Shown: positions 31,530 through 41,360, counted from the first letter of the stretch. The stretch: 64,000 nucleotides of DNA from Albirhodobacter sp042466415 (GCF_042466415.1 NZ_JAXHCH010000001.1:310001-374000), one strand, 5' to 3'. A program made the numbers and translations. The notes: generated by a model from the sequence alone, not told the origin.

Positions 31530-33073
31530 CGGCGCATGTGACGGAGATCGATCTGGATACGGCCACCGAAATCGCGGGTCTTTTGAAGACGCTTTTGGGC
31601 TCTGCGGAAGTGCAAAGCTATGTCGCGGGCGGGTTGATGCGCGGGACGGGGGATATGCTGGCCCTGACCGACCCTGCGACGGGCGATGTGTTCGCGACAT
31701 TTGCGGATGCGGGGCAGGAAGTTGTCGACGCGGCGGCCACGGCCGCGCAGGTGGCGCAGGGCGAATGGGCGGCGAAAACGGCGGCCGAGCGCGGGCGGAT
31801 CATGTTTGAAATCGGGCGCCAGATCCGCGCCCATGCGGCCCCCTTGGCGCGGTTGGAGGCGATTTCGGCCGGACGTCCGATCCGCGATGCGCAGGGCGAA
31901 CCTGCCCGCATGGCGGAGATGTTCGAATATTACGCGGGTTGGTGTGACAAGATGACGGGCGATGTTATCCCCGTGCCGACGAGCCATCTCAATTACACCC
32001 GCCATGAGCCGATTGGCGTGGTGACGCAGATCACCCCTTGGAACGCGCCTTTGTTCACCTGTTGCTGGCAGGTTGCGCCGGCGATTTGCGCGGGCAATGC
32101 GGTGATGTTGAAACCCTCCGAGCTGACGCCTTTGTCGAGTTTGGTGATTGCGGCGCTTTGCGAAAAAGCTGGCGCGCCCAAAGGGTTGGTGAACGTGATC
32201 GCGGGGGCGGGCCCGACCGCGGGGCAAAAGATGATCGATCATCCGGCGACGGGGCTTGTGGTGTTCGTGGGGTCGGCGCAAGGCGGCGCGATGATTGCGC
32301 AGGCGGCGGCGAAGCGGTTGATTCCTAGCATTCTGGAATTGGGCGGGAAGTCGGCAAACATCGTCTTTGCGGATGCCGATATTGACCGCGCGATTGTTGG
32401 CGCGCAGGCGGCGATTTTCGCGGGATGCGGGCAAAGCTGTGTCGCGGGATCGCGGCTGTTGGTGCATGAGAGCATCCATGCGGAAGTGGTGGAAAAGCTG
32501 TCGGCGGCGTCTGCGCGGATTCCGATGGGGATGCCACTTGATCCGGCGACGCAGATTGGCCCCGTGAACAACGCGCGCCAGTGGAGCAAGGTGGATACGA
32601 TGGTGCGTCGGGCGATTGATCAGGGCGCACGGATCGCGACGGGGGGCGGCAAGCCCGAAGCCTTGGCGGGGACGGGGGGGTTCTTTTACGCGCCGACCGT
32701 GCTTGACGGGGTGACGCCGCAGATGGAGATCGCGACCGAAGAAGTGTTCGGTCCGGTACTTTCGGTGATGCGATTTAGCGATGAGGATGAGGCGGTCGCA
32801 CTGGCGAATGCGACACCGTTTGGGTTGGCGGGCGCGGTCTGGACGCGCGATGTCGGCCGCGCGCACCGGATGGCGGGGCGCGTTCGGGCGGGGACGTTCT
32901 GGATCAACAGCTACAAGACGATCCATGTGATGTCGCCCTTCGGCGGGTTTGGTCAATCGGGGTATGGGCGATCATCGGGCCGTGAGGCTTTGGCGGCTTA
33001 CACGACCACGAAATCGGTTTGGGTTGAGACGGCGGCTGATCCGGCGATTGCGTTCGGATATGCGCCCGGCTGA
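31526..33073 (+). CDS. NAD(P)-dependent aldehyde dehydrogenase
   Basis: A protein of 515 residues from ATG 31526, overlapping the previous stop. Family motifs are QITPWNAPLFTC, the catalytic Glu in ELGGKSANIVFADAD (about 271), the catalytic Cys in GCGQSCVAGSRL (about 304) and EVFGPVLSVMRF. It oxidises an aldehyde made by a partner enzyme, plausibly that of the upstream dehydrogenase pathway. The substrate is not evident. Confidence 0.92.
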   Translation: MTAHVTEIDLDTATEIAGLLKTLLGSAEVQSYVAGGLMRGTGDMLALTDPATGDVFATFADAGQEVVDAAATAAQVAQGEWAAKTAAERGRIMFEIGRQIRAHAAPLARLEAISAGRPIRDAQGEPARMAEMFEYYAGWCDKMTGDVIPVPTSHLNYTRHEPIGVVTQITPWNAPLFTCCWQVAPAICAGNAVMLKPSELTPLSSLVIAALCEKAGAPKGLVNVIAGAGPTAGQKMIDHPATGLVVFVGSAQGGAMIAQAAAKRLIPSILELGGKSANIVFADADIDRAIVGAQAAIFAGCGQSCVAGSRLLVHESIHAEVVEKLSAASARIPMGMPLDPATQIGPVNNARQWSKVDTMVRRAIDQGARIATGGGKPEALAGTGGFFYAPTVLDGVTPQMEIATEEVFGPVLSVMRFSDEDEAVALANATPFGLAGAVWTRDVGRAHRMAGRVRAGTFWINSYKTIHVMSPFGGFGQSGYGRSSGREALAAYTTTKSVWVETAADPAIAFGYAPG

Positions 33074-33216
33074 TCCAAAACGTTCGAGGAAGGGGGGCGG
33101 CGCTTGCGAGAGCCGCCCGATACCGATAGGCGCCCGGTCAACGGCGCATTGCGTGTGAAACGGGCCTGCGACAAGACGGGCCAGAACAACTGACGTTCAA
33201 CGAGAGGGACAAAAAG

Positions 33217-34038
33217 ATGAATAGCTCCAAGGACATAATCCTTGATTGGCGACTCCATGTGAGTGTGCTGGTCGTTACGGTGATTTCCGAATTGATCGGG
33301 ATCATCAAACTGCCGATCGGCATCGGCGCGATCCTGCTTTTGCCATTGCTCTATGCATTCGTGATCGGCGTTCTGATCAACCCGAATGTGGTGCGCAAGG
33401 CGGGCGCATGGTTGGGGCAGCGCGAAGTGAAGGCCGCCTCACCTTTGATCGTGATCGCGATCATGCCATTCATTGCGAAATTCGGCACGATTATCGGACC
33501 ATCGATGCAACAGATCATCGACGCGGGCCCCGCGTTGATCTTGCAAGAATTGGGGAACCTCGGGACGATTGTCCTCGCGTTTCCTGTGGCGGTTTTGGTT
33601 TTGGGGATGCGGCGCGAGGCCATCGGCGCGAGTTTCTCGATCGCACGTGAGCCCAATATCGCGATTATCGCGGAGAAATACGGCCTCAAATCCGCTGAAG
33701 GCGCGGGTGTTATGGGCGTCTACGTGATCGGCACGCTCTTTGGCACGTTCATCTTCGCGATCCTCGCGTCGCTTCTCGCGACGTCGGGTTTGTTCAGCAT
33801 CGAGGCACTGGCCATGGCCTGTGGCATCGGATCGGGTTCGATGATGGCGGCGTGCTCCGGCGCGTTGGCGACGGCGGTGCCGGAGATGGAGGAGACGATC
33901 CTTGCTTTGGCGGGCGCGAGCAACGTTCTGACATATGCAACGGGGCTATACCTTTGCTTGTTCGTGGCTTTGCCTTTGACCGAGAAACTCTACGAGCTGT
34001 TTGGTAAAAAAGATCTCAACGCGGGAGAGAACGCATGA
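33217..34038 (+). CDS. DUF3100-family membrane protein
   Basis: A protein of 273 residues with about seven to nine predicted membrane helices. It starts with DWRLHVSVLVVTVISELIGIIKLPIGIGAILLLP, the look of DUF3100, and has a conserved Gly/Ser-rich segment (CGIGSGSMMAACSGALA) that could line a transport path. It overlaps the next gene by four bases. DUF3100 proteins are of unproven function and, from memory, are often found near amidohydrolases. Here an M20 hydrolase is 3.6 kb upstream. Confidence 0.8.
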   Translation: MNSSKDIILDWRLHVSVLVVTVISELIGIIKLPIGIGAILLLPLLYAFVIGVLINPNVVRKAGAWLGQREVKAASPLIVIAIMPFIAKFGTIIGPSMQQIIDAGPALILQELGNLGTIVLAFPVAVLVLGMRREAIGASFSIAREPNIAIIAEKYGLKSAEGAGVMGVYVIGTLFGTFIFAILASLLATSGLFSIEALAMACGIGSGSMMAACSGALATAVPEMEETILALAGASNVLTYATGLYLCLFVALPLTEKLYELFGKKDLNAGENA

Positions 34039-34511
34039 CACATACAGAGCTTCCCGTGGATCACGAGGCCGATCTGAAGCCAAATCTGGCGCAGCACGCG
34101 GCTTTGTTGGTGGTCGTTTGCGTGATCGGGCTCGTTGGCAACACGGTTGCGACGGAGAACACCCTGATTGAGGGGATTATCGGACTTGCGGTGATCTTTG
34201 CGATTGTGATGATCGGGCTGATTTTGACCAATGTCGTTCCCTTGCGCCTGCCGTCGGTGGCGTGGATCTCGCTCGTCGGGATTGTGGCGACCCTGCCTTG
34301 GACGCCGGGCAATGCTTGGGTGCTCGACGCGGTGTCCCATGTCAACTTCCTGACCCTCGCGACGCCATGCCTAGCTTATGCGGGGATCGCGATTGCGCGC
34401 CGTGAGATCGAAATTGCGAAAACATCCGGTTGGAAGATTTTCATTGTCGCGATTTTGGTGATGACGGGCACGTATATCGGATCGGCTTTTGTGGCGGATC
34501 TGTTCCTGTAA
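34035..34511 (+). CDS. small membrane protein paired with DUF3100
   Basis: A protein of 158 residues with four to five predicted helices (LLVVVCVIGLVGNTV, GIIGLAVIFAIVMIGLIL, VAWISLVGIVATLPW, LTLATPCLAYAGIAIA, WKIFIVAILVMTGTYIGSAF). It begins in the stop of the DUF3100 gene (ATGA), so the two are made together and probably form one two-subunit transporter. No known family is named with confidence. Confidence 0.75.
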   Translation: MTHTELPVDHEADLKPNLAQHAALLVVVCVIGLVGNTVATENTLIEGIIGLAVIFAIVMIGLILTNVVPLRLPSVAWISLVGIVATLPWTPGNAWVLDAVSHVNFLTLATPCLAYAGIAIARREIEIAKTSGWKIFIVAILVMTGTYIGSAFVADLFL

Positions 34512-34545
34512 GGGCATTGATCTGACAGTCAGATATGACGCGTAG

Positions 34546-34570
34546 AGGGGGGCCACGGGCCCCCCTTTTT
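34546..34570 (+). terminator. rho-independent terminator after the DUF3100 operon
   Basis: A perfect 8-bp stem ggggggcc/ggcccccc with a 3-base loop, followed by five T. Confidence 0.85.
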
Positions 34571-34665
34571 GCTGCGAGGGCGACGGTTCGGCCGGGCGGG
34601 CGCGAATTGATCGATTATTAAGACTTTGATGTCACGATCTCGAGGCAGGTAGCGCGGAGAGGGCC

Positions 34666-35829
34666 ATGGCCGATATTGCAAGCTGGGGATGGTACTCGAC
34701 CACCACATGGCCGGGATATTCATCGGCAAATCAAGATAACCTGACATCGAATGGGAATGGGATGTCGGTTAACCCGGCGGGGTATGTCGATATCACGCTG
34801 CACGATGTGGACAACGACGGTGTGATTTACGATCACGATACAGATGATGTGGCCCCCGCGTACCCGACAGAATACGTGATCGGGCCGACGCTAACATTGC
34901 TGCCGCAAGAAATCGCACTTTATACAAATTCGACCGTGGTGATCGGCGGCGTGACGTATACGGGCCGCAATATCGAGGTGACTCTTTTCACCGATGGCAC
35001 GTGGGGCGCGCGGCTGCTCGATTCCTCAATTCCCGCCGGCACGCATCATATGAACGTCACATCGGTCACGTTGGGGACGTGGAATGGCGTCGAATACGAC
35101 GGTATCCAGACAGCCGCCGTTGATCGCCCGTTTGTGTGCTTTTGCGCCGGAGCGCAGGTGATGACACCAAACGGGCCGCGCGCTGTCGAACTGCTGCGGC
35201 CATCTGATCTCGTGATGACGTTGGACGCGGGTGCGCAGCCGATTCTATGGAGCGGGCGGCGGCGCGTGTCGGGCCTTGGCCGCGCGGCGCCAATCGAAAT
35301 TGGGGTCGGTGTTTTGGGAAACACCCGCGCGGTAAGGGTCTCGCCGCAACATCGTTTGTTGTTGGGGGGCGCGGAGGTTGAGCGTCGTTTTGGAACGCCG
35401 GAGGTTTTAGCCGCCGCAAAACATCTGGTGGATGGTGTATCGATCCGCCGCTGCAACATTGAGGAGGTGGAGTACGTTCATCTTTTGCTGTCTGCGCATC
35501 ATCTCGTGCTCGTTGACGGGCTGATCGCGGAGTCATTGTATCCGGGCGATATTGCGGTCGCGAGCCTCGGGCGGCGAGCGCGTATGGGGTTGTTTGCGCG
35601 GATGCCTGAACTTTTGCGCGGGGTGTCGGGATACGGCAAGTTGGCGCGCAAATCGCTCACCGCGCGTGAGGCCGCGCCGTTGATCGGCGCCGATCTGCGA
35701 CCGCAGGCGGCCTGCGCGCGAATGGGAGCCGCATGGGAGAGCACGGGCGAAAGTACGGACGAAAATACGGAGCACAGCACGCAAGAGAACATCGCCGAAA
35801 ACATAACCGGACGGGTTAGCGCGGCATGA
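34666..35829 (+). CDS. Hint-domain (Hint_2) protein, likely secreted
   Basis: A protein of 387 residues. The N-terminal part is Gly/Asn/Asp-rich with a calcium-loop-like DVDNDGVIYDHDTDD. A Hedgehog/intein Hint domain begins at about 159 with CFCAGAQVMTPNGPRAVELL and includes VSPQHRLLL and HLLLSAHHLVLVDGLIAESL. The tail is Ser/Thr/Glu-rich. Such proteins are common in Rhodobacterales and are often exported by type I systems; splicing or self-cleavage is possible because the leading Cys is kept. It overlaps the end of the convergent LysR gene by 14 bases. Confidence 0.85.
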   Translation: MADIASWGWYSTTTWPGYSSANQDNLTSNGNGMSVNPAGYVDITLHDVDNDGVIYDHDTDDVAPAYPTEYVIGPTLTLLPQEIALYTNSTVVIGGVTYTGRNIEVTLFTDGTWGARLLDSSIPAGTHHMNVTSVTLGTWNGVEYDGIQTAAVDRPFVCFCAGAQVMTPNGPRAVELLRPSDLVMTLDAGAQPILWSGRRRVSGLGRAAPIEIGVGVLGNTRAVRVSPQHRLLLGGAEVERRFGTPEVLAAAKHLVDGVSIRRCNIEEVEYVHLLLSAHHLVLVDGLIAESLYPGDIAVASLGRRARMGLFARMPELLRGVSGYGKLARKSLTAREAAPLIGADLRPQAACARMGAAWESTGESTDENTEHSTQENIAENITGRVSAA

Positions 35830-36730
35830 AATCGAATCCGTCGATATCACGAATGTACTCTTCAAAGAAATTCGTGAAAGTCGCGACCAAGGGCGGCAAG
35901 GCGTCGTAGGGCGGATAGTAGAGCATCAGATACAGCGGCGGGATCTCCCAATCGGTAAGCAGGGGTGCCACCTCGCCGCGCTCGATGCCGTCGCGGGTGA
36001 GAAAACCGGGCAGGGTGACAATTCCACCTCCGGCGGCGGCAAGGGAATACAGGAATTCGCCGTTATTGGATATGATCTGGTCACCTGCATGGATATGGCG
36101 TTGCAGCGGGCCTTTGCGGTAGGTCCATGTCTCTGGTTGGCGCCGCGCGCTGTAGGAGAGGCACTGCGCGGGATCGAGATCGTCCGGCGTGCGCGGCCGC
36201 CCGATCCGCTCGATGAGAGTGGGGGAGGCGATGGTTACGCGGGGGATTTCGCAAAGCTTGCGCCAGATTGTCGATTTGTCCGTGGGCGGGCCCGAAATAC
36301 GGATGGCGAGATCGCAGGCGCCGTCATTGATATCGACGAAGGCATCCGTCATCTGAATGTCGAGCGCGATGTGCGGATAGCGATGCCGGAATTGCGTGAC
36401 GAGCGGGGGCAAAAGCCGCATGCCCAAAGACATCGGTGCGGCGATCGACAGCTTGCCGCGATCGGGGCGTGTGGCGCGGGCGATCTCGGACGTGACACGA
36501 TCAAATTCCTCAATCACGGGCCGGTAACGCGCGGCGATCAGCGCGCCCGCGCTCGTCAAGGCGACTTGCCGCGTGGTGCGCACCAAAAGTTGTTGCCCCA
36601 GATCGCTTTCCAACGCGGCGACAATCCTTGTTACGGACGCTGGTGTCATCTTGAGGCGCCGTGCCGCGCCCGCGAAGGAGCGTAGCGCGGCGACTTCGAG
36701 AAAGACGCGAAGGGGTTTGAGATCTTGCAT
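35816..36730 (-). CDS. LysR-family regulator
   Basis: A protein of 304 residues with the N-terminal HTH (FLEVAALRSFAGAARRLKMTPASVTRIVAALE) and an effector domain. It is divergent from the VOC ring-cleavage-type gene at 36836, which is the likely target through the roughly 105-base gap. It resembles the DsdC/CrgA-like side of LysR in gross sequence only, so the effector is not inferred. Confidence 0.9.
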   Translation of the reverse strand: MQDLKPLRVFLEVAALRSFAGAARRLKMTPASVTRIVAALESDLGQQLLVRTTRQVALTSAGALIAARYRPVIEEFDRVTSEIARATRPDRGKLSIAAPMSLGMRLLPPLVTQFRHRYPHIALDIQMTDAFVDINDGACDLAIRISGPPTDKSTIWRKLCEIPRVTIASPTLIERIGRPRTPDDLDPAQCLSYSARRQPETWTYRKGPLQRHIHAGDQIISNNGEFLYSLAAAGGGIVTLPGFLTRDGIERGEVAPLLTDWEIPPLYLMLYYPPYDALPPLVATFTNFFEEYIRDIDGFDFMPR

Positions 36731-36835
36731 CGGCCATTATTCCACTATTGATAACAGTAAATGGCTATATGTTTCTATTTTTAGCAAGAGTGTTCGAAGC
36801 TATCTTCCCATCACCCTTTAACGCGCGAGGCTGTG

Positions 36836-37768
36836 ATGATTTCGGATATTCTTGGACTGCACCACGTGACGTCTCTGGCGTCGGATGCTGTAAAGATCGA
36901 CAGGTTCTCGACGCGCGACCTTGGATTGCGGCGGATCAAGAAGACGGTGAATTTTGACGCCCCGAGCCTTTACCATTTGTATTACGGCGATGGCCGCGGA
37001 ACGCCCGGATCGGTTTTGACCTATTTCCCAAACACGAAACTCGCGCGAGGCGTGTCGGGCCATGGGGAGGTAGGGGAGACGATCTTCGCTGTGCCGCAAG
37101 GCAGTGTGGCGTTTTGGCAGGATCGTTTGACACGCCGCGGTGTTGCGGATGTCGCGCGAGATCATTGCTTTGGGGAGGAAAGGCTCGTTTTCGGCGGGCC
37201 GGACGGAGAGAGATTTGCGTTGGTGGAGCGCGCGGCGGAAGGGCGGCGGCCATGGGGCGGCGAGGAGATCGCAGAGATCAACGGGATTCTCGGACTTGAT
37301 GATGCGCGGTTGCGTGTCAGTGATATCGGGCCTGCGGCCGAGCTTCTGGAGTTCATGGGGTATCAGCGCGGTGCAGATGACGGCGCGTTGACGCGGTTTG
37401 TCCGCGCCGGCGGCAACCCGGCCTCATGTGTTACGGTGCAAGTCCTGCGCGACGCCCCGCAGGCGAAGCAAGGGGCGGGATCGGTGCATCATCTTGCTTT
37501 TGCTGTCGAAAATCTCTCCGCATTGGAGCGCGTGCGCAGGGCTTTGCAGGGGAGTGGCCAAGAGGTCAGCGGCGTGAAAGATCGCGATTATTTCCAATCG
37601 ATTTATTTCCGCACATCGTTCGGAATTCTGTTCGAAATCGCCACCAACGAGCCCGGTTTTACGCGGGATGAACCGCTAGAGCATTTGGGCGAGGCGCTGC
37701 AAGTGCCCGAGCAGCACCGCGCAAAGCGCGCGGATATCGAGAAAACCCTGCCTTCCTTGGAGGGTTAA
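36836..37768 (+). CDS. VOC-family ring-cleaving dioxygenase-like protein
   Basis: A protein of 310 residues from ATG 36836 (a GTG is three bases upstream). It has two VOC units. Metal ligands fit His in ILGLHHVTS, His in SVHHLAFAV and Glu in GILFEIATNEPGF. The pattern matches the MhqO-like group that acts on hydroquinones or related compounds. The LysR gene beside it and the dienelactone-hydrolase-family gene opposite suggest quinone or aromatic stress metabolism. Confidence 0.85.
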   Translation: MISDILGLHHVTSLASDAVKIDRFSTRDLGLRRIKKTVNFDAPSLYHLYYGDGRGTPGSVLTYFPNTKLARGVSGHGEVGETIFAVPQGSVAFWQDRLTRRGVADVARDHCFGEERLVFGGPDGERFALVERAAEGRRPWGGEEIAEINGILGLDDARLRVSDIGPAAELLEFMGYQRGADDGALTRFVRAGGNPASCVTVQVLRDAPQAKQGAGSVHHLAFAVENLSALERVRRALQGSGQEVSGVKDRDYFQSIYFRTSFGILFEIATNEPGFTRDEPLEHLGEALQVPEQHRAKRADIEKTLPSLEG

Positions 37769-37785
37769 AACAGATCTTGGGGGGG

Positions 37786-37810
37786 AGGCGCCCGCCGTGA
37801 ACGGGCGCCT
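37786..37810. terminator. hairpin between convergent VOC and DLH genes
   Basis: A perfect 9-bp stem aggcgcccg/cgggcgcct with a 7-base loop, in the 48-base gap between convergent genes. It lacks a T-run, so termination activity is likely but not certain. Confidence 0.55.
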
Positions 37811-37816
37811 GTTGGA

Positions 37817-38731
37817 TTAGGCCGCGAGATAGGTGCGGAACCATGCGATCATGCGCTCTTCCGCCAGTTTGGCCGCCGCCTCGTCGTATCGAGGCGTTGT
37901 GTCGTTATGGAAGCCGTGGTTCACATCGGGGTAGATATGGGCTTCATAGCGCTTGTCATTGGTTTCCAACGCTTCTTGGAAAGCTGGCCACATCGCGTTG
38001 ATCCGTTGATCGAGGGCCGCGAGTTGCACCATAAGGGGGGCGTTGATGCCGGCGGCCTGTTCGGCCGTCGGGAAAGAGCCGTAGAACGGCACGCCTGCGG
38101 CCATATCGGGATAGGCGGCAGCGAGCTTGTTCACGACGCCGCCGCCATAGCAAAATCCGGTCGCGCCGATCTTGCCGTTGGTGCCTTCAAGCGCTTGGAG
38201 ATATTCGAAGCCCGCGAAAAAGTCGTTGAGGAGAGCTTCTTGATCAAGCGTGCTTTGCATCGCGCGGCCTTCGTCATCGTTGCCGGGGTAGCCACCGAGC
38301 GAGGACAGCCCGTCGGGGCCCATAGCGATGAATCCGGCTTTGGCCAAGCGGCGCACGACGTCGCGAATATAGGGGTTTAGTCCGCGGTTTTCATGCACGA
38401 CGAGCACGGCGGCGGGTGGGGTCTCGGGGTCGATGTTGGCGGGGCGGACGAGATAGGCCGTGATCTCGCCTGTGCCATCGGGGCTTGGGTAGGTGATGTC
38501 CTCTCCGACAATGTCGGGATCATCTTCGGTGACTTGTTGGGCAAGGGCGTAATTGGGGGAAAGCGTTCCGAGAATTGCGGCGGCGGTTAAGCCGCCCACC
38601 GCCCATTTGCCTGCGCGATCCAAAAACTCGCGTTTCGTAATCTTTCCATGTGCATAGTAATCGTAAAGATCGAGCAAATCCTGATCGAAGTCGGCGGCTG
38701 TGAGGCGGCCGGTTTGCGGGTGATTAGTCAT
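37817..38731 (-). CDS. dienelactone hydrolase family protein, exported
   Basis: A protein of 304 residues from ATG 38731. The first 65 residues hold a basic segment KREFLDRAGKW, a hydrophobic stretch and ALAQQ, resembling an export signal of the type found in exported DLH proteins. The alpha/beta-hydrolase core has the Cys nucleophile in GFCYGGG (Cys194), Glu in VHENRG (Glu114), Asp near 241 and His in NHGFHND (His272). It hydrolyses a lactone or ester; the substrate is unknown. Confidence 0.88.
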   Translation of the reverse strand: MTNHPQTGRLTAADFDQDLLDLYDYYAHGKITKREFLDRAGKWAVGGLTAAAILGTLSPNYALAQQVTEDDPDIVGEDITYPSPDGTGEITAYLVRPANIDPETPPAAVLVVHENRGLNPYIRDVVRRLAKAGFIAMGPDGLSSLGGYPGNDDEGRAMQSTLDQEALLNDFFAGFEYLQALEGTNGKIGATGFCYGGGVVNKLAAAYPDMAAGVPFYGSFPTAEQAAGINAPLMVQLAALDQRINAMWPAFQEALETNDKRYEAHIYPDVNHGFHNDTTPRYDEAAAKLAEERMIAWFRTYLAA

Positions 38732-39084
38732 TCTAAAACCTCCATGAAACACGAGGTATCGTAGGGTGCTTTTGCGCCATAACGCGATCAGTTTATTGTT
38801 ATCTGGATCATCTGCCGCGGGACTGGGGGCGCTCCGCGTCTCGTATGCCTGCCAAATGGGCGCGGTGGGCTGGACGAGGGCCGGACGGGTGGACGGGAGG
38901 GTGTCGGAGGCGCTGACTTATTATGACGCGCCGATACGACGCAGGACATAGCAATCCTGACGACACGCATAGGCCCGTTTATCTCAATCTTTCAATAGAT
39001 TGGACTTTTTGAATACGTGTTTTCAGGCCGTCGGGCGACGGAAAGCGCCGTTGGGGGCGTTCAAAAGGTAAATCTGTTTCGAGG
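38732..39084. other. intergenic region, no gene seen
   Basis: A divergent gap between the DLH gene and the next plus-strand gene. Short frames here have no support. Promoters for both genes must lie here, but I cannot place them. Confidence 0.5.
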
Positions 39085-39483
39085 ATGCACATGACCGCCG
39101 CCAGACATATCCTTTGCTTATATGCCGCTGCCTGTGCGCTGACAGGGTTTGGCGCCCTGCCGAGCCGCGCTCAGGCGGCCTCCGTTGCGCCGAGTTGCGT
39201 GGCCATCATCGCGTCATTCGACGGGGAGGGGTATGTGCGAAATGTTGACGTTACCTGCCCGACATCGGCGCACAAACACGTCGTTTTCGTGCCAGATGCG
39301 GCGATGGGTTTCGAGCAGGTCGCGGTGTCGCGAGAGACGCAGGGCGAGGGGAGTTGTGCCCGCCCGTTGGACGATACGACAAGCCCCGAACCGCGCCACG
39401 ATCAGGCGCGGATCTTGTTGATGGCAGCGGGGAAGGGCGAAGCGGCGGATCGCCAGCCCTGCGCGATGCACCTGTCAGACTGA
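39085..39483 (+). CDS. small secreted Cys-containing hypothetical protein
   Basis: A protein of 132 residues. It has a signal peptide (ARHILCLYAAACALTGFGALPSRAQA) with cleavage after AQA. The mature part has four Cys residues, which could form two disulfides in the periplasm. Composition and length fit a small secreted protein; no family is recognised. The start could also be Met3. Confidence 0.55.
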   Translation: MHMTAARHILCLYAAACALTGFGALPSRAQAASVAPSCVAIIASFDGEGYVRNVDVTCPTSAHKHVVFVPDAAMGFEQVAVSRETQGEGSCARPLDDTTSPEPRHDQARILLMAAGKGEAADRQPCAMHLSD

Positions 39484-39491
39484 AAGCGGAC

Positions 39492-40481
39492 CTATTCGCC
39501 GTAACCGCGCGTTAAGACGGCATCGAGATGTGTGAGTGCGTCTTCTATCGACGCGCGCCAGAAGACCCAATCATGCCCGCCCTCAGATACTTTGAAGCGG
39601 TGTTTGATGCCGGAATTTCGCAAGCTGACGTGGAGCTGTGCGGCGGCCTCGAAAAACGGATCATCCGCGCCGATATCGAAATACATCCGAGGAATCCGCG
39701 AGAAGCGCGCGGGATCGGTCCCCGCGATCAGGGCGGCGGGGGTAAGTGCGTCCCATGTCTTGTTCAAGCGGTCTTCCGCCTCCAGCCCCGCGCCGAGAAC
39801 GCCCGCGTAGCGGCTGTGATAGGCGCTTGGGGACAGATCGAGCACTTGTTGTTCGGTGCGGAAGGCGACGCTCAACCCTGCGATGCCGGCGAACATGTCA
39901 GGCGCGCGCAGTTGGTAAACCGTCGCGGCAACCGCGCCCATCGATATCCCCAAGATTGCCCGCGCATCGCCGCCGCCAATCGTGCGGTAGCGCGCCTCGA
40001 CGGAGGGCATGAAATCTTGGAAAAACATTGTTTCCCAAAGCATATTGCCGTTTTGGTCATCAAGGAAATATGTAGCGATTTCATTATCTTGATCGCGGCG
40101 TCCGTCGGGCGCGATGGCGATGAAGGGACGGATGTCGCCGTTCAGGATCATCCGGTCGAGGATTTGATCCAAACCGTTGAGCGTGAACCAATCGCTTGGC
40201 TGTCCGGTGCCGCCCCCATGCAGGAGGTAGACAACGGGATAGCGGCGGTTGTCCTGACGGTAGTTGGGCGGGAGGTAGACGGAATAGCGCACGGGCTGGC
40301 CGAGGGTTTGGCTGCCGATGACGTTATCGAAGCGGACCTCGGCTTGCGCGGAGGGGGTCAGGAAGGCCAAGCATAACAGAATTACCCCCAGCAAATTTGA
40401 CGGGATGCGCAGGAGGATGGGCCGTTTTCTTTGACCAAAGGCGCGTGGGCGTGAAGGGGAAACGGAAGTAGTGGTCGACAT
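39492..40481 (-). CDS. secreted esterase (esterase D / PF00756-like)
   Basis: A protein of 329 residues from ATG 40481, with a signal peptide ending SAQA at about 47. The alpha/beta-hydrolase core has LLHGGGTGQ, the nucleophile in GISMGA (Ser180), an acidic site in MYFDIGADDPFF and His in EGGHDWVFW. It likely cleaves esters in the periplasm or outside the cell. The family also includes enterobactin-type esterases; the substrate is not evident. Confidence 0.85.
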   Translation of the reverse strand: MSTTTSVSPSRPRAFGQRKRPILLRIPSNLLGVILLCLAFLTPSAQAEVRFDNVIGSQTLGQPVRYSVYLPPNYRQDNRRYPVVYLLHGGGTGQPSDWFTLNGLDQILDRMILNGDIRPFIAIAPDGRRDQDNEIATYFLDDQNGNMLWETMFFQDFMPSVEARYRTIGGGDARAILGISMGAVAATVYQLRAPDMFAGIAGLSVAFRTEQQVLDLSPSAYHSRYAGVLGAGLEAEDRLNKTWDALTPAALIAGTDPARFSRIPRMYFDIGADDPFFEAAAQLHVSLRNSGIKHRFKVSEGGHDWVFWRASIEDALTHLDAVLTRGYGE

Positions 40482-40648
40482 GAATGCGGCCCCAGCAATC
40501 GGTTGGTTTACGGGCAAATCGCTGCTGGAGTCCTGATGGGGGCAACTGCGCTTCGAACGGTTGGGGTAAAGTCGCATGAAAGCCACGCGCGATCAAGCGA
40601 TGGTGGGGATTACCTACGGTTGATCGCGCGGTATCGGTGGCGGGCGGT

Positions 40649-41260
40649 TTAGCGCCGGAAATTGGCGCCTTTGGTGAGGGACGGGTCGGTCATGCGCCGC
40701 AAAACGGTATCGCGGCGGATCAGGTGATGGAACAGCGCCGCCCCGATATGCAGGGCGATCAGCGCAGGCACGACATAAGTGCCGCCCGTTTTATGCAGCA
40801 TATCCATCACGCCTTCGAAGCTTTCCCAGCTGACGCCCAGTTGGCCGGAGATGAGGGAGGTGAAGACCCATGTCTCGCGGAAGGTGGGGATCTCGAGCGC
40901 GAAGAACAACTTAGGCGCGCCGCCAAAGCCAAGATATCCGGTGAGCGGCAGGCCGAGCATGACGATATAAAGCGCGAAATGGGTGAGGCGGGCGATGAGA
41001 TGTTCGAGCGGCGTTCCGGGGGCCGCATCGGGGGCGGAGCTCATGAAGCGCCAAAGGATGCGCAATGCGATGAAGACCAGAGCGGACACGCCGATCGCCG
41101 TGTGGGCGGAAAAAAGCGAGCGCCCGAAGTCCGAACGGGGTTCGGTAAACCACTCGCGGCCATAGATCAGGGCGTAATTGGCGAGGAATGCTGCTGCGAC
41201 AGTCCAGTGGAATGCGATGGCGATGAGGCCATAGCCGCTGCGGGAGTTTGTGAGCTGCAT
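40649..41260 (-). CDS. cytochrome b561
   Basis: A protein of 203 residues from ATG 41260 with four membrane helices and haem-ligand His residues in the expected helices (AIAFHWTVAA, LFSAHTAIG, DMLHKTGG, ALHIGAALFHHLI). It carries electrons in the inner membrane, for example as a partner of a cytochrome or oxidoreductase. No partner gene adjoins it. Confidence 0.88.
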   Translation of the reverse strand: MQLTNSRSGYGLIAIAFHWTVAAAFLANYALIYGREWFTEPRSDFGRSLFSAHTAIGVSALVFIALRILWRFMSSAPDAAPGTPLEHLIARLTHFALYIVMLGLPLTGYLGFGGAPKLFFALEIPTFRETWVFTSLISGQLGVSWESFEGVMDMLHKTGGTYVVPALIALHIGAALFHHLIRRDTVLRRMTDPSLTKGANFRR

Positions 41261-41360
41261 CTTGCTTCCTCGTTCAGGTGGCACTGTTTATGCGGGTTAT
41301 ACGCAGCAACCGAGGATTTCCGCCGCGAGATTACGTAAATTTCTGTGAAAAGGGCAGGTT

